Shown piece after piece: positions 26,719-43,000 of a stretch of DNA of 64,000 bases. The stretch comes from Bacillus rhizoplanae (GTDB lineage: Bacteria > Bacillota > Bacilli > Bacillales > Bacillaceae_G): the NCBI RefSeq assembly GCF_917563915.1, contig NZ_CAKJTI010000004.1, positions 124,001 to 188,000 on the forward strand, in the 5' to 3' direction. How positions within the stretch are numbered: position 1 is the first letter of the stretch; each line of letters opens with the position of its first letter. The notes under the pieces were generated by a model. That model saw only the letters and a program-made list of their open reading frames with translations. It searched no databases and was not told where the DNA came from. The translations under genes were made by a program, and so were the position numbers.

Positions 26719-26862
26719 TTTTATCATGTGTAGAGTCGTGTTAGAATGTAGTTGAAAACATGAAGGTTTAGAAGAATTACAACTGGAATTTTCGTTTTTT
26801 CTTGAAAAATGAAGAGGAAATGTCGGAAATAGATGTAATTCGTTCAGAAAAGGGGGATTTTG

Positions 26863-28104
26863 ATGGAGCATTTAAAACGTCAAGATGAAAAGGTGTTTGC
26901 TGCAATTGAATTAGAATTAGGAAGACAGCGTTCAAAAATCGAGCTTATTGCATCTGAAAACTTCGTAAGCCAAGCCGTAATGGAAGCACAAGGTTCTGTA
27001 TTAACGAACAAGTATGCAGAAGGATATCCAGGGAAACGTTATTACGGTGGTTGTGAGCATGTGGATATCGTAGAAGATATCGCACGTGACCGCGCAAAAG
27101 AAATTTTTGGCGCAGAGCACGTAAACGTTCAACCGCATTCTGGTGCACAAGCAAATATGGCTGTATACTTCACAATTCTAGAGCAAGGTGACACAGTGCT
27201 TGGTATGAACTTATCTCACGGCGGTCACTTAACACACGGAAGCCCTGTTAACTTTAGTGGTGTACAATACAACTTTATCGAATACGGTGTAGATCCTGAT
27301 ACACATCACATCAATTATGAAGATGTATTAGAAAAAGCGAAAGAGCATAAGCCGAAATTAATCGTTGCGGGTGCTAGTGCGTATCCTCGTGTAATTGATT
27401 TCAAAAAATTCCGTGAAATCGCTGATGAAGTTGGCGCATATTTAATGGTAGATATGGCACATATCGCGGGGCTTGTAGCAGCTGGCTTACACCCAAATCC
27501 AGTACCATACGCTGATTTTGTAACAACAACAACTCATAAAACATTACGCGGACCACGCGGTGGTATGATTTTATGTAAAGAACAATTTGCAAAACAAATT
27601 GATAAATCCATCTTCCCTGGTATTCAAGGCGGACCGCTTATGCACGTAATCGCTGCAAAGGCAGTTGCATTTGGAGAAGCATTGCAGGATGACTTCAAAA
27701 CATATGCGCAAAACATTATTAACAACGCAAGTCGCTTAGCAGAAGGTCTGCAAAAAGAAGGTATTACACTTGTTTCTGGTGGAACGGACAACCACTTAAT
27801 CTTAATTGATGTTCGCAATTTAAACATTACTGGAAAAGTTGCAGAGCATGTATTAGATGAAGTTGGTATTACAACAAACAAAAATACAATTCCATTTGAC
27901 CCAGCTAGCCCATTTGTAACAAGCGGAGTTCGCATTGGAACTGCAGCTGTAACATCAAGAGGCTTTGGGCTTGCTGAAATGGATGAAATTGCATCCATTA
28001 TCGCTTACACATTAAAAAATCATGATAATGAAGCAGCACTAGAGGCAGCACGCGTGCGTGTAAATGCTTTAACAGATAAATTCCCAATGTATAAAGAGCT
28101 ATAA
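26863..28104 (+). CDS. glyA: Serine hydroxymethyltransferase
   Basis: This 413-residue PLP enzyme converts serine and tetrahydrofolate to glycine and 5,10-methylenetetrahydrofolate, the main source of one-carbon units. The PLP lysine is in [15 protein letters not shown] near residue 227. [20 protein letters not shown] and [11 protein letters not shown] are family signatures. ATG 26863 follows AAAGGGGG; an in-frame TTG just before it is less likely. It lies between ywlG and upp as in B. subtilis, and supplies folate units for purine and thymidylate synthesis. Confidence 0.97.
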   Translation: MEHLKRQDEKVFAAIELELGRQRSKIELIASENFVSQAVMEAQGSVLTNKYAEGYPGKRYYGGCEHVDIVEDIARDRAKEIFGAEHVNVQPHSGAQANMAVYFTILEQGDTVLGMNLSHGGHLTHGSPVNFSGVQYNFIEYGVDPDTHHINYEDVLEKAKEHKPKLIVAGASAYPRVIDFKKFREIADEVGAYLMVDMAHIAGLVAAGLHPNPVPYADFVTTTTHKTLRGPRGGMILCKEQFAKQIDKSIFPGIQGGPLMHVIAAKAVAFGEALQDDFKTYAQNIINNASRLAEGLQKEGITLVSGGTDNHLILIDVRNLNITGKVAEHVLDEVGITTNKNTIPFDPASPFVTSGVRIGTAAVTSRGFGLAEMDEIASIIAYTLKNHDNEAALEAARVRVNALTDKFPMYKEL

Positions 28105-28111
28105 TAGAAAA

Positions 28112-28147
28112 AAGCTGTTGAAACGTATTGTTTCAGCAGCTTTTTTT
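28112..28147 (+). terminator. Intrinsic terminator after glyA
   Basis: AGCTGTTGAAAC pairs with GTTTCAGCAGCT, with a small bulge, followed by seven T. The gap to upp (28148-28466) is AT-rich, with a weak dyad ACATAC...GTATGT near 28243-28266 and the upp promoter. Confidence 0.85.
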
Positions 28148-28375
28148 CATATATCATGTTTTTTATTGAAATAACGATTACTTTAGTTGAATAAGAATTT
28201 AAAAGAGCATTCTATAAAAGTATTACATATGAGAAAAAAGAACATACAAATCGTTCTATGTATGTATACAAATCATGAATATATTTTTAAAATATAATGA
28301 AGGATGTCGTTCCCATAATTGGTAAAGGTACTCTTGTAAAAGAAAGAAACGTTTAAAATTTCACCAAATTCACCC

Positions 28376-28404
28376 TTGAATATTAGTGGCGTTTTCTTTA
28401 CAAT
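28376..28404 (+). promoter_or_regulatory. Candidate sigma-A promoter of upp
   Basis: TTGAAT (28376-28381), a 17-base spacer, and TACAAT (28399-28404), about 60 bases before the upp start codon. Confidence 0.6.
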
Positions 28405-28418
28405 CGTACATAGTGTAA

Positions 28419-29096
<678 letters not shown>

Positions 29097-29100
29097 GACA

Positions 29101-29136
29101 ACAGACGAGAAGGATGCCCTCTCGTCTGTTTTTTTA
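29101..29136 (+). terminator. Intrinsic terminator after upp
   Basis: ACAGACGAGA pairs with TCTCGTCTGT, followed by a T tract. Confidence 0.88.
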
Positions 29137-29382
29137 TGCAACATAACATACAGTCCAATTGCATATAATATAGAAACTTCTACTTGAGAAAGTTATATTA
29201 CAGAAGGAAAACGTTATATTAGGAAAAAATAATAGTGACAAAAATGTGAACTTTTTTCTTCCATTATAAAGAGAAAAGGCCTGGAGATTAGACGTTTATT
29301 AACAGTATTTTGAAGGGGAACGTTTTCATTTCTGTCAATAAATGACTAATACTCAAATTTTTTGATTTTTTTCGATTTGACG

Positions 29383-29412
29383 TTGACACTGTTTAATACC
29401 CTATTGTATGCT
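29383..29412 (+). promoter_or_regulatory. Candidate promoter of the ATP synthase operon
   Basis: TTGACA (29383-29388), an 18-base spacer and TATGCT (29407-29412) form a plausible sigma-A promoter in the 430-base AT-rich gap after the upp terminator. A second TTGACA at 29442 lacks a good -10. A cre-like GAACGTTTTCAT lies near 29318. Confidence 0.45.
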
Positions 29413-29566
29413 AACAACGGGGATAGATGGTAGGGTTTTCATTGACAATTTTTCATCTATTCAGTGACGAAAAAGTTAACTTTTTTATTTGAATAGGATT
29501 TATACAAAAAAATGAGTTATTATTAACGCATAGTGAATGAGGCTTTACATATGGAGGGATGAATCC

Positions 29567-29787
29567 TTGGAGGAAAACAAGCGTAGTCCATTTAAGGCAT
29601 ATGCTTTAATGACTGGAATTCTTTCTCAGCTCGTTGGTGCTATTTTAATTGGGATTTTTGGCGGGCAATGGATTGATAGTAAGCTTGGAACGTTTCCTTT
29701 ATTCCTAGTAATCGGTTTATTACTAGGTCTTGGAACAGGGGTTTATGCTATGATTCGACTCATTCGACACTTTTATTCAGGGGAGCA

Positions 29788-29791
<4 letters not shown>
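29567..29791 (+). CDS. AtpZ/AtpI family small membrane protein
   Basis: This 74-residue protein has two hydrophobic helices (about 12-36 and 44-66) with GGQWIDSKLG between them, the pattern of the AtpZ/AtpI-type family found first in ATP synthase operons, with proposed roles in Mg2+ supply or Fo assembly. TTG 29567 is eight bases after GGAGGG; the longer upstream frame has no ribosome site. Its stop overlaps the next gene by four bases (ATGA). B. subtilis has only atpI here, so this is an additional leading gene. Confidence 0.75.
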
Positions 29792-30910
<1,119 letters not shown>

Positions 30911-30919
30911 TATATTTAA

Positions 30920-31186
<267 letters not shown>

Positions 31187-31312
31187 GGGATAGCTCCCCT
31201 TACAATAAGTGGCGAAGATCGTTTTGGGACCTTCTTCGCCATTGCTTTATGAATGAAACATTACTTGTCTTTTCATTTATTTAATTTAGATTTTTGAAGG
31301 GAGTGAATCCTT

Positions 31313-31818
31313 GTGCCAACTCTATTATTAGGAGCTGCTGCTGTTCCATACGGAACGGTACTTTATACATTAGTCGTTTTCCTAATTCTATTAGCATTGC
31401 TTCGTAAATATGCATTTGGACCTTTAATGGGAATTATGAAGGAACGTGAAAATCATATTTCTAGCGAAATCGACGCTGCAGAAAAGAACAATGCAGAGAC
31501 GAAAAAGTTAGTAGAAGAACAACGTGAAATGTTAAAACAATCACGTGTTGAAGCGCAAGAATTGATTGAGAGAGCGAAAAAGCAAGCAGAGGATCAAAAA
31601 GAAGGTATTATTGCTGCTGCAAAAGAAGAAGCAGTATCTATTAAAGAATCTGCTGTACAAGAAATTCAACGCGAAAAAGAGCACGCGATTGCTGCTCTGC
31701 AAGAACAGGTTGCTTCTTTATCTGTACAAATTGCTTCTAAAGTAATGCAAAAAGAATTGAAAGAAGAAGACCAAGTTCAATTAATTCGCGATTATATTAA
31801 AGAGGTAGGAGAAGCGCG

Positions 31819-31822
<4 letters not shown>
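31313..31822 (+). CDS. atpF: ATP synthase Fo subunit b
   Basis: This 169-residue peripheral stalk subunit has one N-terminal membrane helix (about residues 12-30) and a long charged helix (about 35-165) that dimerises as a coiled coil and holds F1 in place. GTG 31313 follows GAAGGGAG. The stop overlaps the atpH start as ATGA, so the two stalk proteins are coupled. Confidence 0.95.
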
Positions 31823-33881
<2,059 letters not shown>

Positions 33882-33968
33882 TAACAAAAAGCAGAGCCGG
33901 CTCTTGTAGCCGCTCTACTTAAATATAGAAACAGGCAACTCTTACATAGAGTGCTAACGGATATGTAG

Positions 33969-34000
33969 AGGAAAAGAGTAGGTGCACCTATTCTTTTCCT
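33969..34000 (+). promoter_or_regulatory. 16-bp hairpin in the atpA-atpG spacer
   Basis: AGGAAAAGAGTAGGTG pairs with CACCTATTCTTTTCCT with one G-T wobble and no loop bases beyond the fold, so it is almost a perfect palindrome. It has no T tract outside the stem. It may mark RNA processing or balance expression between alpha and gamma. Confidence 0.55.
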
Positions 34001-34096
34001 TCAATCATGAACAAGTATAACTTGTTAATTAGATTGGGAAGATGAACAAACGGAGAGTCTTTCTAATCATGCCAACTTCCGGAAAAAAGGTGGTGA

Positions 34097-34960
<864 letters not shown>

Positions 34961-35046
34961 TATTAAAAAGCAGAAGCGATATTTCAAAGCGAAATAAAAT
35001 AAAAAAATTCAAAGCCGACTGTTCGTAGAAAAGCTGGCTAATTTAA

Positions 35047-36462
<1,416 letters not shown>

Positions 36463-36470
36463 GGCCTTAG

Positions 36471-36884
<414 letters not shown>

Positions 36885-36886
36885 AG

Positions 36887-36924
36887 AAAAAAGCCGTAAA
36901 GGGATAAACCTTTGCGGCTTTTTT
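36887..36924 (+). terminator. Terminator of the ATP synthase operon
   Basis: AAGCCGTAAAGG pairs with CCTTTGCGGCTT, one wobble, with an A tract before it and a T tract after it. Confidence 0.9.
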
Positions 36925-36946
36925 GTAGTTATTAGCAGTAAGAGCC

Positions 36947-36991
36947 TTATTGGTGAAAGCTTCCCTCACTCATGGAAGTTTCACTTTATAT
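36947..36991 (-). repeat. Dispersed repeat, fragment 7
   Basis: GGTGAAAGCTTCCCTCACTC and ATGGAAGTTTCACTTTAT match the outer hairpin end of the repeat. It abuts the 3' end of the EAL-domain remnant. Confidence 0.55.
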
Positions 36992-37000
36992 TTGTATACG

Positions 37001-37345
37001 TTACGATTCATGCCGATCTCTTAGGAAATGAAGAAATTCTTTACCGCTTAACGGTTTACTAAAGTAATAACCTTGCATATACTCACAGCCGTGCTTTTGT
37101 AAAAACTGCAGTTGTTCTAGTGTTTCAATTCCTTCAGCAACAACAGATAGACGCAATGTATTCGCAAGGGAAACAATTGCTTTTTCTTCTTCTCGATACT
37201 CGGCCATTTGTGTAAATTCCCGCGGGATTTTTAACGTATCGATTGGGAAAAGAGATAAATATGCAAACGATGAGTAGCCTGTACCAAAGTCATCAATAGA
37301 AGTATGTATACAGCGTTCTTCTAAGTTTTGTTCCTTTTTCCCAAT
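37001..37345 (-). pseudogene. EAL-domain (c-di-GMP phosphodiesterase) remnant, 5' truncated
   Basis: The minus strand reads SIDDFGTGYSSFAYLSLFPI near its start, then AEYREEEKAIVSLA, VVAEGIETLEQ and GCEYMQGYYFSKPL before the stop at 37001. These are the C-terminal half of an EAL domain: the DDFGTG metal site, the Glu of AEGIET, and the QGYxFSKP end. The EAL signature itself and everything before it are missing; upstream of about 37345 the frame turns into unrelated AT-rich sequence. A 68-codon frame from an internal ATG (37207) remains, but it cannot fold as a full domain. It is a deletion remnant between the atp and nuo operons, next to a dispersed repeat fragment. Confidence 0.75.
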
Positions 37346-37486
37346 ATATCGACATAGGAATTTAAAATTTGATATAATAACTATAATTGCATTATTTAGA
37401 AAAATTAAAAAAATAATAAATGGTGCAAATCAATCATAACGTTTACTGAGTGAACTTGTATTTGTGAGGGGGGAGAGAGTTTCACA

Positions 37487-37855
37487 ATGGAAAATGTATA
37501 TGAAAATAGTTATATGATTGTCGTCATTTTTTTGCTATTGGGTATATTACTGCCGATTGTAGCACTCACATTGGGAAAGTTGCTGCGTCCACATAAACCG
37601 AGTACAGCGAAGAAAACAACATATGAAAGTGGAATTGAGCCGTTTCATGATGCAAACGTCCGCTTCCATGCCCGTTATTATATTTTTGCATTGCTTTTTG
37701 TCATTTTTGATGTAGAAACTGTATTTTTATATCCTTGGGCGGTAGCGTATGACACGCTGGGTCTATTTGCATTAGTGGAGATGCTCATTTTTGTTATTAT
37801 GTTACTCATTGGTCTTGCATATGCTTGGAAAAAGAAGGTGTTACAATGGCTATAA
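37487..37855 (+). CDS. nuoA: Complex I subunit A
   Basis: This 122-residue membrane subunit has three helices (about 9-31, 61-84 and 90-113) and the conserved loop [20 protein letters not shown] between helices one and two, near the quinone site. It opens an 11-gene complex I operon. ATG 37487 follows GGGGGGAGAG. The last codons overlap the nuoB start by 10 bases. Two TATAAT sequences (37373 and 37382) lie upstream, but the -35 is not clear. Confidence 0.94.
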   Translation: MENVYENSYMIVVIFLLLGILLPIVALTLGKLLRPHKPSTAKKTTYESGIEPFHDANVRFHARYYIFALLFVIFDVETVFLYPWAVAYDTLGLFALVEMLIFVIMLLIGLAYAWKKKVLQWL

Positions 37856-38364
37856 ATTTTGAAGATATTCATCCACAAGAACGCGCTGAATTAGAAAGAA
37901 ATATATTTTTTACGACGCTTGAGCAAGTAAAGGGCTGGGCTCGCAGTAATTCGCTATGGCCGATGACATTTGGACTGGCATGCTGTGCGATTGAGATGAT
38001 GGGAGTCGGCTCTTCGCACTATGATTTAGATCGATTTGGCTCTTTCTTCCGTACATCACCACGTCAATCAGATGTCATGATTGTATCCGGAACAGTAACG
38101 AAGAAAATGGCACCAATCGTTCGTCGTTTATATGATCAAATGCCAGAACCGAAGTGGGTCATTGCGATGGGATCTTGTGCAACGGCAGGAGGACCATATG
38201 TGAATTCGTATGCTGTTGTAAAAGGGGTGGATCAAATTGTACCAGTGGATGTATACATTCCGGGCTGTCCACCAAATCCAGCAGCTTTAATTTACGGTAT
38301 TAATAAATTAAAAGAGAAAATTCGTTACGAAGCAAAGACAGGGAAGCAGGTGACGAATAAATGA
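37846..38364 (+). CDS. nuoB: Complex I subunit B
   Basis: This 172-residue peripheral subunit carries the N2 iron-sulfur cluster that passes electrons to quinone. Ligands are the tandem Cys46-Cys47 ([11 protein letters not shown]), Cys111 ([12 protein letters not shown]) and Cys141 (IPGCPPNP). ATG 37846 follows AAGAAGGTG inside the end of nuoA; the longer in-frame start at 37825 is not needed. The stop overlaps nuoC as ATGA. Confidence 0.96.
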   Translation: MAINFEDIHPQERAELERNIFFTTLEQVKGWARSNSLWPMTFGLACCAIEMMGVGSSHYDLDRFGSFFRTSPRQSDVMIVSGTVTKKMAPIVRRLYDQMPEPKWVIAMGSCATAGGPYVNSYAVVKGVDQIVPVDVYIPGCPPNPAALIYGINKLKEKIRYEAKTGKQVTNK

Positions 38365-39593
38365 GCGACCAAGATAAAAATATAGATGATGCGAAAAAAG
38401 AAGCGGCAAGACGTGCAAAGGAAGAAGCGCAAAAGCGACTGGCGGCACGTCAGGAAAATGAGATTCAAATTGTAGAAGAAAAAGAGAAAGCGCTATCAAA
38501 TGAGAATGAAATAGATGTAGCAGAAGCGAAGCGCCGCGCAGCAGAGGAAGCGAAAGTAAAGGCGAAGGAACTAGCGGCGCAAAAGGCATCGGAAAGACAA
38601 ACATCTGGTGATGATGAAAAAGTAAAAGCAAAAGCGGCAGCGCTAGCGAAGCAGAAAGAAAAGGAAGAAGAATCGTCAGAGGGTGACGAGAAAGCGAAAG
38701 CAATTGCGGCAGCGAAGGCCAAAGCAGCAGCCGCAGCAAAAGCAAAAGCGGCGGCGTTAGCGAAGCAGAAAGAAAAGGAAGAAGAATCTTCAAAGGGTGA
38801 CGAGAAAGCAAAAGCAATTGCAGCAGCGAAAGCGAAGGCAGCGGCAGCAGCAAAAGCAAAAGCGGCGGCACTAGCGAAGCAGAAAGCAAAGGAAGAAGAA
38901 TCGTCAGAGGGTGACGAGAAAGCAAAGGTAATTGCAGCGGCCAAAGCCAAGGCAGCGGCAGCAGTGAAAGCGAAGGCGGCGGCAATAGCGAAGCAAATGG
39001 GAATAGAAGAAGCTCCGGAAGAAGATGAGAAGGCAAAAGCAATTGCGGCCGCGGCAAAGGCCCGGGCGGCTGGAGGAAAGAAAGAGGAAGAAGAACAGAA
39101 AGTAGAAGAGCCGTCACGAAATCAGCCATATTTAGATGCATACGTTCAGGGAGTTGCAGCAAAATTTGGTGAAGATGTGTTAGAAGATTTCTATATTAAT
39201 ACATTGTCCAAGGATGTGCCAACGCTTATTGTGAAGCCGAAGCATTACTATGAAGTGATGGAACTTTTAAAGGTGGGTCCCGAATTTGCATTCGATTATA
39301 TGTCAGAATTGCATGCGACCGATTTTGTAACGCATATGGAAGTTTACGTGCATTTATTTTCTTATGGCAAGAGGCAATCTGTAGCGGTAAAAGTAAAGCT
39401 TGACCGGGACGAGCCGAAAGTGTCTTCTATTGCACCGTTATGGAGCGGGGCAGATTGGCCGGAGCGCGAGGCGTATGATTTACTTGGCGTTGTGTTTGAA
39501 GGCCATTCAAATTTAAAGCGTATTTTGATGCCGGACGATTGGATTGGCTATCCGCTGCGAAAAGATTACGAGCCTTTTGATGTGGAGGTGTAG
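38361..39593 (+). CDS. nuoC: Complex I subunit C with long repeat-rich N-terminal region
   Basis: Of 410 residues, only the last 150 or so form the usual NuoC domain ([17 protein letters not shown], then [18 protein letters not shown] and [11 protein letters not shown]). Residues 1-250 are Ala/Lys/Glu-rich and likely helical. Within them a 38-residue unit starting [17 protein letters not shown] is repeated at residues 108, 146 and 184, with partial copies on both sides. At DNA level the unit is exactly 114 bases (38682, 38796, 38910). The extension should face the cytoplasm and its function is unknown; copy number is likely variable between strains. ATG overlaps nuoB by four bases. Long frames on the other strand are shadows of the Ala-rich codons. 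Confidence 0.92.
   Translation: MSDQDKNIDDAKKEAARRAKEEAQKRLAARQENEIQIVEEKEKALSNENEIDVAEAKRRAAEEAKVKAKELAAQKASERQTSGDDEKVKAKAAALAKQKEKEEESSEGDEKAKAIAAAKAKAAAAAKAKAAALAKQKEKEEESSKGDEKAKAIAAAKAKAAAAAKAKAAALAKQKAKEEESSEGDEKAKVIAAAKAKAAAAVKAKAAAIAKQMGIEEAPEEDEKAKAIAAAAKARAAGGKKEEEEQKVEEPSRNQPYLDAYVQGVAAKFGEDVLEDFYINTLSKDVPTLIVKPKHYYEVMELLKVGPEFAFDYMSELHATDFVTHMEVYVHLFSYGKRQSVAVKVKLDRDEPKVSSIAPLWSGADWPEREAYDLLGVVFEGHSNLKRILMPDDWIGYPLRKDYEPFDVEV
38682..39023 (+). repeat. Three tandem 114-bp repeats within nuoC
   Basis: Units start at 38682, 38796 and 38910 (GGTGACGAGAAAGC...), with partial units before and after. Differences are few and mostly silent or conservative, pointing to recent slippage or unequal exchange. 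Confidence 0.85.
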
Positions 39594-39598
39594 CAAAT

Positions 39599-40699
39599 AT
39601 GATTCGTACAGAAGAAATGCTTTTAAATGTAGGGCCGCAGCATCCGAGTACGCACGGTGTATTTCGGCTCGTTATTAAAATTGACGGAGAAATAATTAAA
39701 GAAGCTACGCCTGTCATTGGATACTTGCACCGCGGTACAGAGAAAATTGCGGAAAGCTTGCAGTATACGCAAATTATTCCTTACACGGACCGAATGGATT
39801 ATTTATCAGCGATGACAAATAACTATGTCATTTGTCACGCGGTTGAGACGATGATGGGGCTGGAAATACCAGAGCGTGCTGAATATTTACGCGTACTTGC
39901 AATGGAACTTGGGCGCGTGGCGAGTCACCTCGTTTGGTGGGGTACAAATTTGCTTGATATCGGAGCAGTGAGTCCGTTCTTATATGCATTTCGTGAACGC
40001 GAGATGATTATTAACCTACTGAACGAATTATGCGGAGCGCGTTTAACATTTAACTATATGCGTGTTGGCGGGGTGAAGTGGGATGCGCCGGACGGCTGGA
40101 TTGAAAAAGTGCGTGAGTTTGTTCCGTATATGAGGGAGCAGCTAAAGGGATATCACCACCTTGTGAGCGGCAATGAAATTTTCTTAAACCGTGTAAAGGG
40201 AGTCGGTATTTATTCGGCAGAGGATGGGCTGCAATATTCATTAAGCGGAGCGAACCTGCGCTGCACAGGTGTGAAATGGGATCTTCGCAAAGACGAACCG
40301 TACTCGATTTATGACCGTTTTGACTTTGATGTTCCGGTCGGTAAAGTAGGCGACGCTTGGGACCGTTACGTTTGCAGGATGGAGGAAATTGAAGAATCGC
40401 TGAAAATCATTGAGCAGGCGGTAGAGCAGTTCCCAAAAGAAGGAGTTATTTTAGCGAAGGTACCGAAGATTATTAAAGCACCAAAAGGTGAGGCGTTCGT
40501 TCGAATTGAATCACCGCGCGGAGAGATTGGCTGTTACATTGCGAGCGATGGAAAGAAAGAGCCGTACCGCTTAAAGTTCCGCCGTCCATCTTTTTATAAT
40601 CTACAAATCTTACCAAAGATTTTGAAAGGTGAGAATATCGCAAACCTAATTACAATCTTAGGCGGCGTTGATATTGTACTTGGGGAGGTTGATGGATGA
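39599..40699 (+). CDS. nuoD: Complex I subunit D
   Basis: This 366-residue subunit, related to the large subunit of NiFe hydrogenases, forms the quinone-binding cavity with NuoB. LLNVGPQHPSTHGVFRLV near the start has the loop with the quinone-contacting His, and GYLHRGTEKIAE and GGVDIVLGEVDG at the end are family signatures. ATG 39599 follows TGGAGGTG. Its stop overlaps nuoH as ATGA. The hydrogenase Cys ligands are absent, as normal for NuoD. Confidence 0.96.
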   Translation: MIRTEEMLLNVGPQHPSTHGVFRLVIKIDGEIIKEATPVIGYLHRGTEKIAESLQYTQIIPYTDRMDYLSAMTNNYVICHAVETMMGLEIPERAEYLRVLAMELGRVASHLVWWGTNLLDIGAVSPFLYAFREREMIINLLNELCGARLTFNYMRVGGVKWDAPDGWIEKVREFVPYMREQLKGYHHLVSGNEIFLNRVKGVGIYSAEDGLQYSLSGANLRCTGVKWDLRKDEPYSIYDRFDFDVPVGKVGDAWDRYVCRMEEIEESLKIIEQAVEQFPKEGVILAKVPKIIKAPKGEAFVRIESPRGEIGCYIASDGKKEPYRLKFRRPSFYNLQILPKILKGENIANLITILGGVDIVLGEVDG

Positions 40700-41700
40700 T
40701 GATACAAAACCTCTTAGAGTCACCCGCAAGCTGGACGAATTTTCTTATCTTTTTCGGATTAGCAACGTTGTTATTGTTTGTTGTTCTTGGTTTTGTTACA
40801 TATGGAATTTTAGCAGAGCGAAAAGTAATGGGATTTATGCAAGGGCGTATAGGACCAAACCAAGTGGGAGGTCGTTTTGGACTCCTGCAAACAGTAGCGG
40901 ACGTGTTAAAGCTTCTGTTAAAAGAAGATACGATTCCGAAAGCTGCCGATAAACCCCTCTTCATATTAGCACCTGTCATTGCGTTTGCGCCGGCATTTAT
41001 GGTATTAGCAGTGATTCCGTTTACAGATAAATTGCAGTTTGCTGATATTGGCGTTGGCCTACTGTACTACATTGCAATCTCTGGTATTACAACAATTGGC
41101 GTTGTAACTGGGGGCTGGGCGTCTAACAATAAATACTCCTTACTCGGAGGAATGCGCGCCGCAGCGCAAATGATTTCCTATGAAATTCCACTTGTTATGA
41201 GCGTGATTGGAATAATTCTTCTAACGGGCAGCTTGAATTTAAATGAAATTGTCGAGGCGCAAAAAGGGGTTTGGTACATTTTCGTGCAGCCAGTTGGTTT
41301 TGTCGTATTCTTAATCGCAGCTGTTGCCGAATTGAACCGGACGCCGTTTGATTTACCAGAAGCTGAATCGGAGCTTGTTTCTGGATACCATACAGAATAC
41401 TCGGGATTCCGCTGGGCATTCTTCATGCTTTCTGAGTACGTGTATTTCTTTGGAATGGCATCGCTTATGACGGTACTATTCTTAGGGGGATGGCAGCCAA
41501 TTCCGTTTTTATCGTTTATTCCAGGTGCCGTTTGGTTTGCGCTGAAATTTAGTGCTGTTGTGTTTCTATTAATTTGGTTCCGCGTGACGTTTCCGCGTAT
41601 ACGAGGCGATCAATTAATGGAGTTTGGCTGGAAAGTACTATTGCCAGTAGCGCTTGCGAATATTTTCTTAACTGCATTCATAAAAGAATTGTTCTTCTAA
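40696..41700 (+). CDS. nuoH: Complex I subunit H
   Basis: This 334-residue membrane subunit has about eight helices and joins the membrane arm to the quinone cavity. AERKVMGFMQGRIGPNQVGG near residue 38 and LNRTPFDLPEAESELVSGYH near 213 are the two strongly conserved loops. ATG 40696, or the second ATG at 40699, overlaps the end of nuoD. Confidence 0.96.
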   Translation: MMIQNLLESPASWTNFLIFFGLATLLLFVVLGFVTYGILAERKVMGFMQGRIGPNQVGGRFGLLQTVADVLKLLLKEDTIPKAADKPLFILAPVIAFAPAFMVLAVIPFTDKLQFADIGVGLLYYIAISGITTIGVVTGGWASNNKYSLLGGMRAAAQMISYEIPLVMSVIGIILLTGSLNLNEIVEAQKGVWYIFVQPVGFVVFLIAAVAELNRTPFDLPEAESELVSGYHTEYSGFRWAFFMLSEYVYFFGMASLMTVLFLGGWQPIPFLSFIPGAVWFALKFSAVVFLLIWFRVTFPRIRGDQLMEFGWKVLLPVALANIFLTAFIKELFF

Positions 41701-41723
41701 TCTAAAAAGGGGGTAGGAGTACA

Positions 41724-42143
41724 ATGAAAGGATTATTTAAAGGTTTAAAGTATACACTTAGTAACTTAAGTAAGAAGAAAGTAACATATGACTATCCAAA
41801 TCAGCCGCTACCACTTCCAGATCGCTTTCGCGGTATTCAAAAGTTTTATCCAGAAAAATGTATTGTTTGCAATCAATGCGCAAATATTTGTCCGACAGAC
41901 TGTATTCAACTAACAGGGAAAAAGCATCCGGATCCAGAGAAGAAAGGGAAGATCATTGATACGTATGATATTAACTTTGAAATTTGTATTCTTTGCGATC
42001 TTTGTACAGAAGTTTGCCCGACAGAAGCAATTGTGATGACAAATAACTTTGAGCTAGCGGAATATTCACGTGATAATTTATTTAAAAATTTACAGTGGCT
42101 GGATGAAAATGATCAAAATGTGAGAAGGGAGAATAAAGCATGA
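41724..42143 (+). CDS. nuoI: Complex I subunit I (two 4Fe-4S clusters)
   Basis: This 139-residue ferredoxin-like subunit has two CxxCxxCxxxCP motifs (CIVCNQCANICPTDC and CILCDLCTEVCPTEA) that bind clusters N6a and N6b. It passes electrons towards NuoB. ATG 41724 follows AAAAGGGGG. In this operon, without NuoEFG, these clusters are the likely entry point for electrons from an unknown donor. Confidence 0.96.
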   Translation: MKGLFKGLKYTLSNLSKKKVTYDYPNQPLPLPDRFRGIQKFYPEKCIVCNQCANICPTDCIQLTGKKHPDPEKKGKIIDTYDINFEICILCDLCTEVCPTEAIVMTNNFELAEYSRDNLFKNLQWLDENDQNVRRENKA

Positions 42144-42664
42144 ATGGCGAGTTAGTAGCATTTTTAGCATTAGGCCTGCTTGCGATGATGGGCGGTGTAC
42201 TTATGCTGAACTTAACGAAAGTGATGCATATGATGCTCGCTCTAGTGTTTACGTTCCTTAGTATTGCTGGGCTCTATTTTATGCTATCAGCAGAGTTTGT
42301 CGGGGTTGTCCAAATTTTGATTTACTCCGGTGCGATTACGATTATTATGATTTTTGGCATTATGTTAACGAAGCATAATGATGAGGAAGAAACGCATTTT
42401 GGTTGGCGGAAATTGTTTGTCTTTCTTGCAGTTACAGTATTCGGTGCGGTGATGTATTTTGCGGTGAATAACGTAGGTTTTGAGAATCGAAGCGTTCAAG
42501 ATGGGGTACTGCTTCATGAGCAAAATACACTTCAGATTGGAGAATTGTTGTATTCGAAATATATAATACCGTTCGAGTTAACGTCTGTTTTGTTACTTGT
42601 TGCTCTTGTTGGCGCAATTGTACTTGCGAAGAAGGATGAGAAAGAGGGGGATTCGCATGAGTAG
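42140..42664 (+). CDS. nuoJ: Complex I subunit J
   Basis: This 174-residue membrane subunit has five predicted helices. The conserved third helix, [20 protein letters not shown], has the pi-bulge region linked with proton coupling. ATG overlaps nuoI by four bases, and its end overlaps nuoK by eight bases. Confidence 0.94.
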   Translation: MNGELVAFLALGLLAMMGGVLMLNLTKVMHMMLALVFTFLSIAGLYFMLSAEFVGVVQILIYSGAITIIMIFGIMLTKHNDEEETHFGWRKLFVFLAVTVFGAVMYFAVNNVGFENRSVQDGVLLHEQNTLQIGELLYSKYIIPFELTSVLLLVALVGAIVLAKKDEKEGDSHE

Positions 42665-42971
42665 CATTCCAGCTTCTGCGTACCTGACGCTTGCGATTAT
42701 ACTGTTTTGCATCGGTTTATTTGGAGCATTAACGAAGCGTAATACAGTAATTGTATTGGTTTGTATTGAACTGATGCTGAACGCGGCGAATTTAAATTTA
42801 GTTGCCTTTAGCAAATTAGGGATGTTTCCAAATTTAAAGGGACAAATTTTTGCACTGTTTACAATGTCCGTCGCTGCAGCAGAAGCTGCGGTTGGCTTGG
42901 CAATTTTAATCGCTTTATACAGAAACCGTGCAACGGTTAATACGGATGAAATGGATTCGTTAAAGCATTAA
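42657..42971 (+). CDS. nuoK: Complex I subunit K
   Basis: This 104-residue subunit has three helices with membrane glutamates in [17 protein letters not shown] and [11 protein letters not shown] that take part in proton transfer. ATG 42657 follows AAAGAGGGGG, giving the standard length; the longer in-frame extension into nuoJ is not part of the protein. Confidence 0.95.
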   Translation: MSSIPASAYLTLAIILFCIGLFGALTKRNTVIVLVCIELMLNAANLNLVAFSKLGMFPNLKGQIFALFTMSVAAAEAAVGLAILIALYRNRATVNTDEMDSLKH

Positions 42972-43000
42972 TGTTGTGACCGAAAAGGGGGGAGAAACTC

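Noticed and set aside
38308-39162. 284-codon open frame on the minus strand opposite nuoC, and another of 161 codons
   Set aside because: Both are produced by the Ala/Lys/Glu-rich repeat codons of nuoC. The translations are Leu/Pro or Ala/Phe/Ser monotones with no ribosome site.
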